This document shows positions 1-9,011 of a DNA stretch of 64,000 bases, piece after piece. Both the position numbers and the translations under genes were made by a program. How positions within the stretch are numbered: the stretch's first letter is position 1; the number at the start of each line of letters is the position of its first letter. Under the pieces are notes generated by a model. The model was not told where the DNA came from and ran no database searches. It saw only the letters and a list, made by a program, of their open reading frames with translations. The stretch is from Bdellovibrionales bacterium (lineage in GTDB: Bacteria; Bdellovibrionota; Bdellovibrionia; Bdellovibrionales; UBA1609): positions 310,001 to 374,000 of the forward strand of contig JADJVA010000006.1 of assembly GCA_016716765.1 (NCBI GenBank), read 5' to 3'.

Positions 1-567
1 ACACTCACACACACCTACTTAGACCGGTTTTTTGGGCATATTACAAATCTTCATCATCATTCGTATTTTTTGTATATTGTTGTGCCAGCCTGTGTTCTTT
101 TTTATGTGTGGCGGAGTCGTGTTCGAGCGATTAAAGTGATTGCGCTTGTGGGACTGGTAATTGGTCTTTGCGATACTTTCAGCTACCGAGTTCTAAAGCC
201 TGTGGTTTCGAGGGCTCGACCCAAAAACACTCTGGGATCTCAAGTGCAAGTGAGAGTTTCCTATTATCCTAAATCCGATAGCTTTCCCAGCAACCATGCG
301 CTCTCAGGATTTGCGGTGGCGAGGTTGTTGACTTGGTTTTATCCACTGGCGAGTCCCTGGTGGTTTTTTGGAACAGCGGCCGTCATTGCCTACAGCCGAG
401 TGTACGTGGGAGTGCACTACCCAGGGGATGTCATTGGTGGGGGTCTCATAGGCTACTTCCTTTCCAGTGTATTGATTTGGATTCTGTTTTCACGATTCAA
501 ATTTTTCTCCCCTTCGGGCACGGTGTCTGCTCCTCGCAAGAGGGGGAGGCGGTCTCGAGGTTCTTGA
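1..567 (+). CDS. PAP2-superfamily membrane phosphatase, 5' end cut by window
   Basis: The reading frame is open from base 1 and a TTG at 70 is not needed as a start, so the gene begins before the window. The visible 188 residues carry the three PAP2 (type 2 phosphatidic acid phosphatase) signatures in order: KPVVSRARP, then PSNH within SFPSNHALSG, then SRVYVGVHYPGDV with the catalytic histidine and aspartate. Hydrophobic segments lie between them and the C-terminus is basic (RKRGRRSR). Family members remove phosphate from lipid phosphates such as undecaprenyl pyrophosphate or phosphatidic acid at the membrane; which substrate applies here cannot be told. Identification is firm, start unknown. 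Confidence 0.9.
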   Translation, partial: TLTHTYLDRFFGHITNLHHHSYFLYIVVPACVLFYVWRSRVRAIKVIALVGLVIGLCDTFSYRVLKPVVSRARPKNTLGSQVQVRVSYYPKSDSFPSNHALSGFAVARLLTWFYPLASPWWFFGTAAVIAYSRVYVGVHYPGDVIGGGLIGYFLSSVLIWILFSRFKFFSPSGTVSAPRKRGRRSRGS

Positions 568-716
568 CTCAGCCTGAATTGCTCTTTTTTATCCAACAAG
601 TGTTGAGTGGCATTCGCTTTGCAAAAGCCTTTTCGCGTCCGCATTTGCTCTTTTTCTTTCATTTTTTTATGAAGTTGATTTTTAGAAGTCTCCGGTTTCT
701 GCATTAGCTTGGATGG

Positions 717-1604
717 TTGAAGATGGCATTATGGCGATTCTCAAAAATTCTTGGATTTATCTTTTTTTGTTGGTCTCATCAGGCTCATGCCGGCTTTATT
801 GTGAACTGGGCGAATAGGCTGGGATTGGTCAGTCCACACAAATCTGTCTGTCTGGCCTTATTAAGGGCGGGTGAAAAGCTTGATAAAGACAAATTGGAAA
901 AGATCCAAGTGCCTGGGGGTGGAGGCGCGAGCGTTTTCGTGGCTATCTCATCCCGCGCGTACACGTTAAATTCGTTTAGAGCTCTCAAGAGTCGATTGAG
1001 GGGGGACCCCGAATCTGTTCTGAATCGTGGTTATGCTCGGATTTCTAGTCGGGGAGAAGTTCTGAGGGGTTCGATGGATAGGAAAGCTGCGGCCTCAAGG
1101 TTGAGTGCGATAATGGATTTGAGTGATCGTGGAGAGACGATGATAATCCTAACTTTTTCTTCTCAAAATGGAGAAAAATTGGACTATGCCATCGAAGTAA
1201 TTGCGAGAGAAATGAGCCTGACTCCCCTGAGTGAGATCGGTTGGCGGTCAATATCTATTCAGATTCAGGATTTTTTAGCTGAGCATGCTTCAGGCAGTCG
1301 GGAATATCTCATAATATCTGAATCTGCGGAATTCTCCCGAGATGCTATCGTCGATTCTAGTAGCGGTGCCATGGCTCTGAGTGGGAGTTCTCAGAGCAGT
1401 TCGGTTTGGGCCCATGCAGATGTGTTGGTTGAGCGAGACCCGCGCGGGGAGGCTTCCATTCATTTGTTGATTCAAGACTCCGAGAGAGATCCTCAATTTC
1501 CGGCAAAGGGCCGGAGAGAAATTATCGGCAGTCCTGAGATGGATATCATGACTCCAGTGCCAAATCGGATTCCTGTCGGACGAGGGGAATCGCCTACTGA
1601 CTGA
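717..1604 (+). CDS. Secreted protein of unknown function
   Basis: A 295-residue protein starting at TTG 717 or ATG 723 (two codons later). The N-terminus is a signal peptide: MALWRFSK, then a hydrophobic run rich in F, I and W, then SHQAHA before GFIVNWANRL. The mature part is mixed polar, with a serine-rich stretch (SSSGAMALSGSSQSSSVW) near residue 220. I recognise no family. No close neighbour on the same strand; the next gene is convergent. Confidence 0.65.
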   Translation: MKMALWRFSKILGFIFFCWSHQAHAGFIVNWANRLGLVSPHKSVCLALLRAGEKLDKDKLEKIQVPGGGGASVFVAISSRAYTLNSFRALKSRLRGDPESVLNRGYARISSRGEVLRGSMDRKAAASRLSAIMDLSDRGETMIILTFSSQNGEKLDYAIEVIAREMSLTPLSEIGWRSISIQIQDFLAEHASGSREYLIISESAEFSRDAIVDSSSGAMALSGSSQSSSVWAHADVLVERDPRGEASIHLLIQDSERDPQFPAKGRREIIGSPEMDIMTPVPNRIPVGRGESPTD

Positions 1605-1634
1605 GTGCCAAAGGTTGACACTTTCATGAGCTAT

Positions 1635-2996
1635 CTAAAAAGCCGTGCAGTAATTTTGAAGATCATTCACAAGATTCATTCCAGCAAGGCCGGGCGCTCC
1701 ATTCGGCGTGCTGCCCGAGCCCCCAAGTCCTCCGGTCGAAGTTGCATTCGATTGTAAAAGGGCCACAGATGTCGAAGACATTGATGCGCAATAATTTACT
1801 TCTGAAACACCCCCAGCACCACCGCCTCCTCCGCCACTGCCTCCACCAGTTATTCCGATGCCTCCATCTACGTTGACGTTAAGGCTTGAATGAATTTCGC
1901 GAGATGAGAGATGAATTGTGCCTCCGGCCCCCCCTCCGGCGCGATCTGAACTGCCCTGTGAGCCGCCCGCTTTCAGTTCAAGTAAGCCCGACCCCTCTAC
2001 ATTTCCGATAAAAAGAAGCAAACCTCCCCCTCCCGATCCTCCGGCCACGGTATTGACGCCGCCACCAGCACCTCCATACATGATCTTTTTGCCACCATAT
2101 ATCGAACAAGGACCAATGCAGTAATCAACGGCATATCCGCCAGATCCTGAATTTCCTCCGCCATCACCGCCAGAGGACACAGCACTGCCTCCGCCGCCGG
2201 CCCCGCCAGAGCCTGGTTCGTTTCCGCCCCCATTTGTGCTGGCACTACCTGAGCTGCCTCCTGGGCCGGAAAGGCTGCCTCCATCAGAAAACGCGGTAGC
2301 ATTAAAGCCCGATCCGACGGATTTAATTGAGAGTGTGCTGCTTGAGTTCAGGACCAAGTTTTTGGCGCGAAAAACCGTAAGTCCAGTGACATCCCCCCAG
2401 TTGTAGGTTCCCGATAACATCTGATGTACAGCGCCTGGTTGGACATTAATTTGATTAAAGTTTGGCACGCGGATGATTTGGATATGACAGAAATATCCGC
2501 TAAAAGAGATGGACGCTGACAGATTGGAGTTATTTATCGCAGCAGGGATAGGAGCTATTGGATGATCAACCTCGATGGTAGTGCTGTTCGGCACGTTCGC
2601 AACACGAGCAAATTGAAAATCTCCTCTGTGCAAGCCTCCTCCGCAAGCGTTGAGGTCAGGGTCAATCAAAGATCGCCCGGAAGCGACATGAAACAGAATT
2701 TCATCTCCAATCTCAAACTCATAGCTCGTAAAGCTGGAATTTGTCGATAAAATTAAGCCCGTCGAATCGATGCCAACGATTCGGCGTGAGGCACCAAATA
2801 TCTTGTTGCTCGGCAATGCCCGATAACCGGGTGTGTAGCTAGAGAAGAAACCATAGGTGCTCGTATTAGATTGGCTTGGTCCCGTAGAGGTGATGACAAG
2901 GTCCCCATCGCCTCCATCACCGAAGAGGTTTTCTGCTACTGGAGGGAGTGGCGTATTTCCACCGCCTCCCGATCCTCCGCCTTGAAAAAACTGCAA
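1635..2996 (-). CDS. Glycine-rich surface protein region, probably the 3' part of the upstream lipoprotein gene
   Basis: The open frame encodes 453 residues but has no convincing start or signal peptide: it would begin at TTG 2996, two codons after an in-frame TGA, and no ribosome site is seen. It overlaps the end of the preceding lipoprotein frame and lies in its -1 frame, with the slip point in a T6 run. The joined protein would read through CSFF into QGGGSGGGG. The first ~200 residues look like beta-rich polar sequence; the second half is extremely glycine/serine-rich (repeated GGxGGGGG and GGSGGGG stretches), ending with cysteines. Such regions are common in predicted surface or matrix proteins. 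Function unknown. Most likely one ~670-residue lipoprotein, made by programmed frameshift or broken by one base loss. Confidence 0.6.
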   Translation of the reverse strand: MQFFQGGGSGGGGNTPLPPVAENLFGDGGDGDLVITSTGPSQSNTSTYGFFSSYTPGYRALPSNKIFGASRRIVGIDSTGLILSTNSSFTSYEFEIGDEILFHVASGRSLIDPDLNACGGGLHRGDFQFARVANVPNSTTIEVDHPIAPIPAAINNSNLSASISFSGYFCHIQIIRVPNFNQINVQPGAVHQMLSGTYNWGDVTGLTVFRAKNLVLNSSSTLSIKSVGSGFNATAFSDGGSLSGPGGSSGSASTNGGGNEPGSGGAGGGGSAVSSGGDGGGNSGSGGYAVDYCIGPCSIYGGKKIMYGGAGGGVNTVAGGSGGGGLLLFIGNVEGSGLLELKAGGSQGSSDRAGGGAGGTIHLSSREIHSSLNVNVDGGIGITGGGSGGGGGGAGGVSEVNYCASMSSTSVALLQSNATSTGGLGGSGSTPNGAPGLAGMNLVNDLQNYCTAF

Positions 2997-3631
2997 TCTT
3001 CAAACTTTTTTGAGCCGGAGAGTGAAGCGACGATGTTTACTTCGGCATTTCCGGGAGCCAGATCCAAGGTCGCTTGACCGACGATCAATGGGGCAGATAA
3101 GTGCTCCTTTGGAGGTGAAGCTTGTGTTCCAAATATGTCATGGCAATGTTCAAAAGTCGTCGTATCGTCTGTCTTGAACCCAATGAGAAAAATGCGGCGA
3201 CCATTTCCGGATGGAACATCTAATTCAATATTCTGACCTGGTTTGAAAATGCCTGCTTCTCGACCGAAGCGAACGACCTCAATGCCTTCAGAATTCTTGC
3301 AGCTTTTGTAATCAAGGCCGGGTCCGCCGACGAAAACTGCATAACATGCGATTTCAGATATGTCAGTTGCATCTTCTACTTCCCAGATTCCACCTTCTGA
3401 CTGGGCGTTTAGCATTTTTGAAGCCATTGCATTTGTGCTCTTGGTCTGTTTTGCAAGAGGGGATGAAGTCTTCGAAAGACCACTTGATTTTCCCTTGTAT
3501 GAGGGCAGTGCCAAGCTAATCTTGCTCATATTGCTGTTCTTTCGCGTACAGGAAAAACTCAGAAGGACCATGCTAGATACGGCCACCAAAGAAACCCAGA
3601 CTTGCCTTTTGACGCCTGTAACCTTCTTCAC
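2936..3631 (-). CDS. Lipoprotein, N-terminal part (frameshift candidate at its end)
   Basis: 231 residues starting at ATG 3631. MKKVTGVKRQVW is a basic n-region followed by SLVAVSSMVLLSFSC, a good lipobox with Cys about residue 28, so it should be lipid-anchored after the signal peptide is removed. The mature part contains cysteine pairs and a region (VPSGNGRRIFLIGF) resembling short beta-sandwich domains. The last 15 residues after CSFF (KAEDREAVE...) are a different composition from the rest, because the frame leaves the coding phase at the T TTT TTC heptamer at 2984-2990. The following -1 frame is open for 453 codons. No named family recognised. Confidence 0.65.
   Translation of the reverse strand: MKKVTGVKRQVWVSLVAVSSMVLLSFSCTRKNSNMSKISLALPSYKGKSSGLSKTSSPLAKQTKSTNAMASKMLNAQSEGGIWEVEDATDISEIACYAVFVGGPGLDYKSCKNSEGIEVVRFGREAGIFKPGQNIELDVPSGNGRRIFLIGFKTDDTTTFEHCHDIFGTQASPPKEHLSAPLIVGQATLDLAPGNAEVNIVASLSGSKKFEDCSFFKAEDREAVEIRHSLQ
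2941..2990 (-). promoter_or_regulatory. Candidate -1 ribosomal frameshift site with downstream stem-loop
   Basis: On the minus strand the heptamer T TTT TTC (2990 down to 2984) sits in the zero frame of the lipoprotein gene exactly as X XXY YYZ. Slipping by -1 gives TTT TTT CAA and enters the long glycine-rich frame. Fourteen bases further on, the mRNA can form a stem: GGAGGCGGUGG (2969-2959) with CCACUCCCUCC (2951-2941). This gives ten pairs, one of them G-U, with one C-C mismatch and a 7-base loop. A dnaX-like A AAA AAG lies 18-24 bases upstream of the heptamer, but slipping there hits TGA. A plain one-base deletion in the T run explains the same pattern. Confidence 0.45.
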
Positions 3632-4208
3632 TTAAAACCTCCGCGAAATGTCTAAGTACTTATCGGCGCAACCAATAAGACTCTCCAGGCTAAAATACTG
3701 CCTGTCTTGTTATTGGACATGAAATATTTGAGACACACCGACTGCGTGCTGTGAGTTTCTGTATGCAAACCATGAATTCCCATATGCAGACGATTCAATT
3801 CAATTCAATTCAATTCAATGACAGATGAAAGAGCGCTCGCGATTGAATTCTGGCATCAATGCAGTGGTTGGTCATGTCTATGAGAAGATGAACTTTGATG
3901 GATTGATTGGTGGTGCTGAAGGACGCTGATTGGAATGCGATATTACGCGCTAGTGTGAAGGCTCGATTGGCCGAGCCCGAAAGAAAGAGGAAAACATCTC
4001 CAAATCTCTCCGCGATGGCGGTGGGATGATCACCCTTTCTAAAATGAGCCGGTTATCGTCGCCGTCTTTCACAAATTTTCAGACCAATTCCCCTCAATCT
4101 CCAAAATAATTCAACCTACGCCGGTCCAAGAAATGCAAATAGGTCGATTGACTTTATTGAATTCTATAAAAGAAGTGTCCCTCGTTACATTAAATCGGAG
4201 ATTGTAAA
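3632..4208. other. 577-bp intergenic region
   Basis: No supported gene. It contains the (ATTCA)5 microsatellite described separately. Around 3840-4020 there are short coding-like stretches in shifting frames, with many stops, that might be a worn-out gene remnant but match nothing I recognise. The ribosome site GGAG for the next gene lies at its right end (4198-4201). Confidence 0.5.
3793..3817. repeat. Pentanucleotide microsatellite (ATTCA)5
   Basis: Five uninterrupted copies of ATTCA are directly visible, followed by ATG. A related but irregular run of ATTCA/AATCA units occurs at 4726-4778, between the small secreted gene and the sulfatase. Position is intergenic, about 390 bases before the next start codon. 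Confidence 0.9.
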
Positions 4209-4595
4209 GTGAAGAGTCTAATAAATGCCAAATCAATTCTAATTGGGGCGACGGTTTTCATAACGTTGAATTCAGCCTTTTCAAAGGCAGAGCCGTACAC
4301 ACAGCAGAGCATAGACGATTTTTTTGGTACAATTCGAATAGTTGATAAAGTAACAGAACGCTACTATTCAAGTGAGTTTCCAATTGATCCAATAACCGCT
4401 GGTCGTGTGAAACATATAGACATAGAAGAAACTAACGATGATAATCCTGAAAAGCCCTACACAGTTACCTTAACAACAGAAACCGGTTGCATATTCATGG
4501 TGACCTTCAAGGAAAAATCAACTTCTTCAGAAGAACTGGTGAATGTCCAAATAGAGGAAAAGTCCGGTACATGCAGAGTAGGGTCTAAAAATTAG
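4209..4595 (+). CDS. Small exported protein of unknown function
   Basis: 128 residues from GTG 4209, with GGAG eight bases upstream deciding the start. MKSLINAKSILIGATVFITLNSAFSKA is a typical signal peptide, giving a mature acidic protein of about 100 residues. Two cysteines (in TGCIF and GTCRV) could form a disulfide in the periplasm. No family recognised. It stands alone between two AT-rich intergenic stretches. Confidence 0.6.
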   Translation: MKSLINAKSILIGATVFITLNSAFSKAEPYTQQSIDDFFGTIRIVDKVTERYYSSEFPIDPITAGRVKHIDIEETNDDNPEKPYTVTLTTETGCIFMVTFKEKSTSSEELVNVQIEEKSGTCRVGSKN

Positions 4596-4725
4596 TCGGT
4601 GTGAAGCTGAGAGCACCAATCTTGAAGAGGGACTTTTTCAACCGACGATTGGCCGGTCCTATGCTCTCATGGGAAGAGAAACATAAAAACGCTCGAAAAT
4701 CTCAAAAAAGCACCTTTTGCAATCG

Positions 4726-4778
4726 ATTCAAATCAAATCAAATCAATTCAATTCAGATCAATTCAAATCGCTTCAAAT
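4726..4778. repeat. Irregular ATTCA/AATCA repeat tract
   Basis: The stretch alternates AATCA, ATTCA and related pentamers (for example AAATCAAATCAAATCAATT) and ends in CTTCAAATTTGAAG, a short inverted repeat. It lies between the stop of the small exported protein and the convergent sulfatase stop. It looks like a decayed relative of the (ATTCA)5 tract 900 bases away. Confidence 0.6.
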
Positions 4779-4785
4779 TTGAAGG

Positions 4786-6810
4786 CTATTTTTTGTTCTT
4801 GAAATGAGGTGTTCCGGTCTTTAGAGGATTGGGATTATTGTAAAGCAAATATTTTGCAGTTTCATAAAGTCCGAAGGTCAGATCCGTCATCCACTGATTC
4901 CGGTCGCTCAAGCTAGCTCTTAAATCTTGCCCGGGAGTTTTTCCGCTCAAATCATAAAGTCCTTGAACGGCATTGGGTTCGGCCAACAAATAATATTGGT
5001 TATCAAGGAGAGCGATATGAGGAGGAGTTCTGTAATAGACATAATGGAAAGCAAATCGCTGATCTTTGAATCGAGGATCCCATAAATCCCGACCGAAGTT
5101 CCTTACGAGAGTTTTATGTCCAGTGAGAGAACTGATCGTGACGAGAACATCGGGCTCGGTGGCAAAAGTCTCAATTCTCTCCGGATGATCCCATTGTGGA
5201 TGAAAGAACAAAAGAGGCACGTGAAAACGGGTCAGGTGGTGCAAACGACTGCCTTCAGGCAAATGGGCTGCATCGAGATCAGGCAGACCATGATCACCGA
5301 TAACAACAAACAAAGTGTTCTTGTAATAAGGGGCCTTTTTAGCAATTTCCATAAAATGACCCAAGCTGTAATCAGAAAAGCGCAGAGAATTGTATTCATC
5401 CGTGGATACAAGTCCATATTTAGCCAGTTCCTCTTTTCCCAATTCCTTGGTTGTGAATTCGCCGCGATCAGCTGGTATGGTGTAGGGACGATGAAATCCG
5501 GCCGTCTGAACAACAGTAAAAAAAGACTGATCTGGAGGCAGCGAACTCAGCTGATCATGAACTTCATTAAAAAGTTGATAGTCAGAGATGCCCCAGACAT
5601 CTGTACTTGGTGTTTTAAACATTCCCTCTTCGAATATCTTCATATCTGGAATGTTGTTGGCAATGACTCCACGAATATTTCCCCAATTGGCACTTCCTCC
5701 AAGGAAATAGAATTTCTGGTGTTCTTTGAAGGCGTTTATCAAAATGTGCTGGTCAACGATCAAGGGATTGCGACTTGAAGTTCTGGTGCTCATGACATCC
5801 GGAATTCCCGTAAGGGCAGTAAATATGGATCGAGCTGTTCCCTCCGAAGGGACATTGTAGCGGGTGAACAATTTACCTTTCTTTGCGAGAGTATCAAAGT
5901 AAGGGGTTGGATCGAGAGGATGGCCAAAAACTCCTGTCTTGTGGGAGGCAAAGGATTCCATGATAATGAGGACGACGTTGGTGTTTGACGGCAATTGAGG
6001 ACGGGGAATGAGCCAGCGATCAAAGTTCAATTTCTCTGCATCAGGATTATCGACACCCAAGTATTTGGACACAATCGGATAGTATTTTTTTACTTTATTG
6101 AGATCATAGGGCCTCTCTCGATCATTGAAGGTGTCAAAGAAGTAGTGTATCGGATTCATTCCAAGAGAGGTGACAAAGGAATTTGTACTGAAATAGGCCT
6201 CGCTCCAGCGCAGGGGGTAGGCAGAAAATTTGCCGTAGATTCCACTCAAAAAAAGGATTGTCACAACAGAGCCTTGAAGCCACCTGCGTCCACCTCGAGT
6301 TTGAGGTAAATCACATTTTTGAAGAATTTTCCATTGGGCCCACGAAAAAAGGATTGTTAAACAAACAACACCAAGAATAATTTTAATAACAGGATAAGTC
6401 TGCCAGACCATTTCAGCGCTGATTTCTGGATTTTCAAGAAACATAAGAATGGTCGCATTGGCTCTTAAACCGAGATAGCTGTAATAGGCAAAATCAACCA
6501 CATAAAATAACATGGCAAATGCAAAGCAAAATGTTCCGTAAGTTGTCCAGTAAGCTTGGGCCTTCTTAGAGCGGAATGGATTCAGAGATGGAATGAGCAT
6601 TCCCAGGGCCGGAATCAGTAACAGCACCAAGAGAACTCGAGTATCAAATTTGAGTCCCAGATAAAAGGCTTTGGTTACCTCCAAGCGATTGCCAATGTCA
6701 GAGGCAAATGTGAAATAAAAAATCAAACGCAAAAGCGTAAAAGGAATGAGAAAAATCAGAAACAATCGAGCCAGCAAAAGTCCACGGCTCCCGACAAAAC
6801 GTTCCAACAT
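4786..6810 (-). CDS. Membrane sulfatase / phosphoglycerol transferase (LTA-synthase-like)
   Basis: 674 residues from ATG 6810 with GGAG eight bases upstream. The first ~200 residues hold about five membrane segments (LLLARLFLIFLIPF, VLLVLLLIPALGML, FCFAFAMLFYVVDFAYY, IILGVVCLTILFSW and a fifth). The rest is an alkaline-phosphatase/sulfatase fold: NVVLIIMESFASH (metal-binding Glu), PSEGTARS with the likely nucleophile Thr, SANWGNIRG, FFTVVQTAGFHRPY and FVVIGDHGLPD with metal-binding Asp/His. Proteins of this build transfer phosphoglycerol or phosphoethanolamine groups from lipids to envelope polymers outside the inner membrane. Substrate cannot be decided. Upstream 135 bases separate it from the DUF547 gene on the same strand. 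Confidence 0.85.
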   Translation of the reverse strand: MLERFVGSRGLLLARLFLIFLIPFTLLRLIFYFTFASDIGNRLEVTKAFYLGLKFDTRVLLVLLLIPALGMLIPSLNPFRSKKAQAYWTTYGTFCFAFAMLFYVVDFAYYSYLGLRANATILMFLENPEISAEMVWQTYPVIKIILGVVCLTILFSWAQWKILQKCDLPQTRGGRRWLQGSVVTILFLSGIYGKFSAYPLRWSEAYFSTNSFVTSLGMNPIHYFFDTFNDRERPYDLNKVKKYYPIVSKYLGVDNPDAEKLNFDRWLIPRPQLPSNTNVVLIIMESFASHKTGVFGHPLDPTPYFDTLAKKGKLFTRYNVPSEGTARSIFTALTGIPDVMSTRTSSRNPLIVDQHILINAFKEHQKFYFLGGSANWGNIRGVIANNIPDMKIFEEGMFKTPSTDVWGISDYQLFNEVHDQLSSLPPDQSFFTVVQTAGFHRPYTIPADRGEFTTKELGKEELAKYGLVSTDEYNSLRFSDYSLGHFMEIAKKAPYYKNTLFVVIGDHGLPDLDAAHLPEGSRLHHLTRFHVPLLFFHPQWDHPERIETFATEPDVLVTISSLTGHKTLVRNFGRDLWDPRFKDQRFAFHYVYYRTPPHIALLDNQYYLLAEPNAVQGLYDLSGKTPGQDLRASLSDRNQWMTDLTFGLYETAKYLLYNNPNPLKTGTPHFKNKK

Positions 6811-6945
6811 GACTGAGACTCCAATAATTGAAATTGCTTCTGTCTACCACCATCCCGCTCGATCAACAAATTGAACTTTTGGATTTGGTTCAGGACCAGC
6901 CGAAGCCTGCAGGCCTGGGCTAAATTTTGACGCGATCAGCTTGTG

Positions 6946-7797
6946 TTATTTGACCTCGTTTAATTGCCAATTGTATTTGAGAAACTCATTTTTGAAAGAA
7001 TTTGCAGAGAGAGTCTTTCTTAAGCTGGGATCATCAGTGATATAGGGGGCGATGAATTTGTTGATGGAGCCTGATTCTTTGATGAAATCATTGCCAAACC
7101 AAGGCATCGGGGAAAATACCTTAGATAGGTAGAGAGTTTTAGTTTTTTGCGACAGCCGATTGTGCCTGGAATCACGCATAAATAATTTTGTTTGGTTTTC
7201 CAATTGCAGATCAATTCCATCAGCGACATAAGGATTTCGTTTCAAGGGGGGGCTTGAAACTGTGCCTGTGTTCAGGGCAAGGAAAATTCGGGGGTCGGGA
7301 AATCTGCCACGAATAGCTTCAAACCTGAGCCAATCTAAATTACGTTTTTTGCCAAGTAAAGAAAAGAACACAATTTGCCATGGGCTCTCAAGAAGTTGTC
7401 CGATCTTGTTGATGGACTCGATGGGATAATTGCTGAGGACCTGCTTGATTGTGAAAGCATTAAAGGAATTGATGAGAAAAGCGAGTTTTTGATTCTGGCC
7501 CCAAGAGTTGAACTGAGATTCGGTGACTTTCGAAAACTCAGCCAAACAGGGGTCAAATACGACCTTTTCTTTTTTCTTGAGTTCACGATAGTTTACACTA
7601 GAAATAGCTCCCTCAATGACAACGTACTTCTCCAATACTTGCGCCCATTTTGTGTAAGAGTGATCAAACTCGGCTTGGGGGGTCTTGTCTGATTTGGTTA
7701 TGGATTCAAAACCGGCGGCCTCTATTGGAAGAGAAAAAGTGTGAGAGAGAAATGCGAGGAGGAACAGTGTTTTAAAAATAAAAAATCGGTTTTTCAT
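6946..7797 (-). CDS. Exported DUF547-family protein
   Basis: 283 residues from ATG 7797, with GAGG eight bases upstream. Signal peptide MKNRFFIFKTLFLLAFLSHTFSLPIEA. The family core is visible: WGQNQKLAFLINSFNAFTIKQVL, then YPIESINKIG, FEAIRGRFPDPRIFLALNTG, SSPPLKRNPYVADGIDLQLE. DUF547 proteins are widespread secreted proteins whose biochemistry is not settled. The usual histidine/cysteine in the RIHxALNCxxxSCP stretch is replaced here by RIFLALNTGTVSSP, so a residue often conserved in the family is missing. It lies upstream of the sulfatase on the same strand. Confidence 0.8.
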   Translation of the reverse strand: MKNRFFIFKTLFLLAFLSHTFSLPIEAAGFESITKSDKTPQAEFDHSYTKWAQVLEKYVVIEGAISSVNYRELKKKEKVVFDPCLAEFSKVTESQFNSWGQNQKLAFLINSFNAFTIKQVLSNYPIESINKIGQLLESPWQIVFFSLLGKKRNLDWLRFEAIRGRFPDPRIFLALNTGTVSSPPLKRNPYVADGIDLQLENQTKLFMRDSRHNRLSQKTKTLYLSKVFSPMPWFGNDFIKESGSINKFIAPYITDDPSLRKTLSANSFKNEFLKYNWQLNEVK

Positions 7798-7952
7798 GAT
7801 TTAATCCTCATTTTCTATTTATTATTGCTCATGGAGCCCAGTCAGGGAACCAATCTTGGATCTTATTTTTGATTTAGAATGGCAATGAAGACCTAAAATC
7901 TCCCAAAGTAGCCTCCAGGCGAAAGAACTGGTGATTTGCGAAAGAGTTTGAT

Positions 7953-9008
7953 ATGGGACAATTCGTTATCTTTCGAAAAAATCGCTCAAAGGAGACCTGT
8001 TTGCCCGATGTTTCCAAACCTAGTCAAATCGATCAAACTTCGGAGTTGGGGTTTCGCCGTGAATCGCCCAAGAGGGCTGAGTCCTATGAGTCTGCCTCGC
8101 ATGAGCGACTTCCTGATGTTGCTAAACATCGCCAAATAGCTCCGGCCTTGTCCATCGATTGGGTGGGGATGGAAAATCTCGAAATTCCGGTTCTTGATCG
8201 CGACGAAATGGGCAAAGCACAGATTGTATCAGCAAGAGTTTCGGCCTTTGTGAGTCTCGATAGGGTGGACCACCGCGGAATTCATATGTCGCGTCTCTAT
8301 ACGCTTTTAAGGGATCGTCTGGCCGCAGATGTGATTGATGGTGCTTACCTCGAACAAGTATTAGAAGACATGTTAAAAACCCAGAATGGCTTGAGTGAGA
8401 ACTGTCGTCTTGAAATTTCTTTCGACAAATGGCGAAAGCGACGGGCGTTAAAAAGCGAAGAATGGGGATGGCGGAGATATCCTGTCGAAATTAAGCTTGA
8501 GAAGAGAGGCGACAAGTTGTCTTGTCTCTACCTATTTGAAATTTTATACTCCAGCACTTGCCCTGCCAGTTCTGCCCTTGCTCGTCATGATCTTGTGCGC
8601 CGGCTTCAGGCTCGGTTTGGTTCTGAGAATTGGTCAGCAGACCAGGTCAAAAATTGGATCGAGGACGATTCCAGCGGATTGGCAACACCGCACGCCCAGA
8701 GAAGTCGGGCTTGTGTTGAGCTGGGATTTGAGAGGGGTGCAGAGAGCCTTTTCTTGAGCCAGTGGAATCAGTGGATTGACAGGGCCGAAGAGCTCCTGCG
8801 CACACCTGTGCAGGCCGCTGTGCGTCGTGAAGATGAGCAGGAGTTTGCTCGACTCAACGGCCAGAATTCGATGTTTTGCGAAGATGCAGTGCGCTGTCTC
8901 TTTGCTGGCTTGAAGGAATGGTCAGAGATTAAGAGTCTGAAGGTGCGAGTGGCCCACTTGGAGAGTCTCCATCCGCATGATGCCGTGGCCGAGATGAAAT
9001 GGCCTTGA
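7953..9008 (+). CDS. folE2: GTP cyclohydrolase FolE2 (type IB)
   Basis: 351 residues from ATG 7953. FolE2 turns GTP into dihydroneopterin triphosphate, the first step of folate and queuosine precursor synthesis, in the cytosol. Family signatures are clear: LPDVAKHRQ then IDWVGMENLEIPV, FVSLDRVDHRGIHMSRLY, YSSTCPASSALARHDL, ATPHAQRSRACVEL, FCEDAVRCLFAGL and ESLHPHDAVAEM. The family usually has CPCS; here the second cysteine is Ala (CPAS). The N-terminus is ~50 residues longer than usual and contains a second LPDV-like segment (CLPDVSKPSQI), apparently a partial duplication. The gene is followed by a Fur box and a Fur-family regulator. FolE2 is known in some bacteria as a zinc-sparing replacement for FolE under Zur control. 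Confidence 0.93.
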   Translation: MGQFVIFRKNRSKETCLPDVSKPSQIDQTSELGFRRESPKRAESYESASHERLPDVAKHRQIAPALSIDWVGMENLEIPVLDRDEMGKAQIVSARVSAFVSLDRVDHRGIHMSRLYTLLRDRLAADVIDGAYLEQVLEDMLKTQNGLSENCRLEISFDKWRKRRALKSEEWGWRRYPVEIKLEKRGDKLSCLYLFEILYSSTCPASSALARHDLVRRLQARFGSENWSADQVKNWIEDDSSGLATPHAQRSRACVELGFERGAESLFLSQWNQWIDRAEELLRTPVQAAVRREDEQEFARLNGQNSMFCEDAVRCLFAGLKEWSEIKSLKVRVAHLESLHPHDAVAEMKWP

Positions 9009-9011
9009 AAT

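Noticed and set aside
1918..2302. Proline-rich frames opposite the glycine-rich gene
   Set aside because: Mirror images of glycine codons on the other strand, with no start signals.
3793..3817. Repeat array as a CRISPR
   Set aside because: Five-base units without spacers; no other regularly spaced repeats and no cas genes in the window.
3840..4020. Possible transposase remnant
   Set aside because: Short coding-like pieces in shifting frames, no recognisable motif or terminal repeat.
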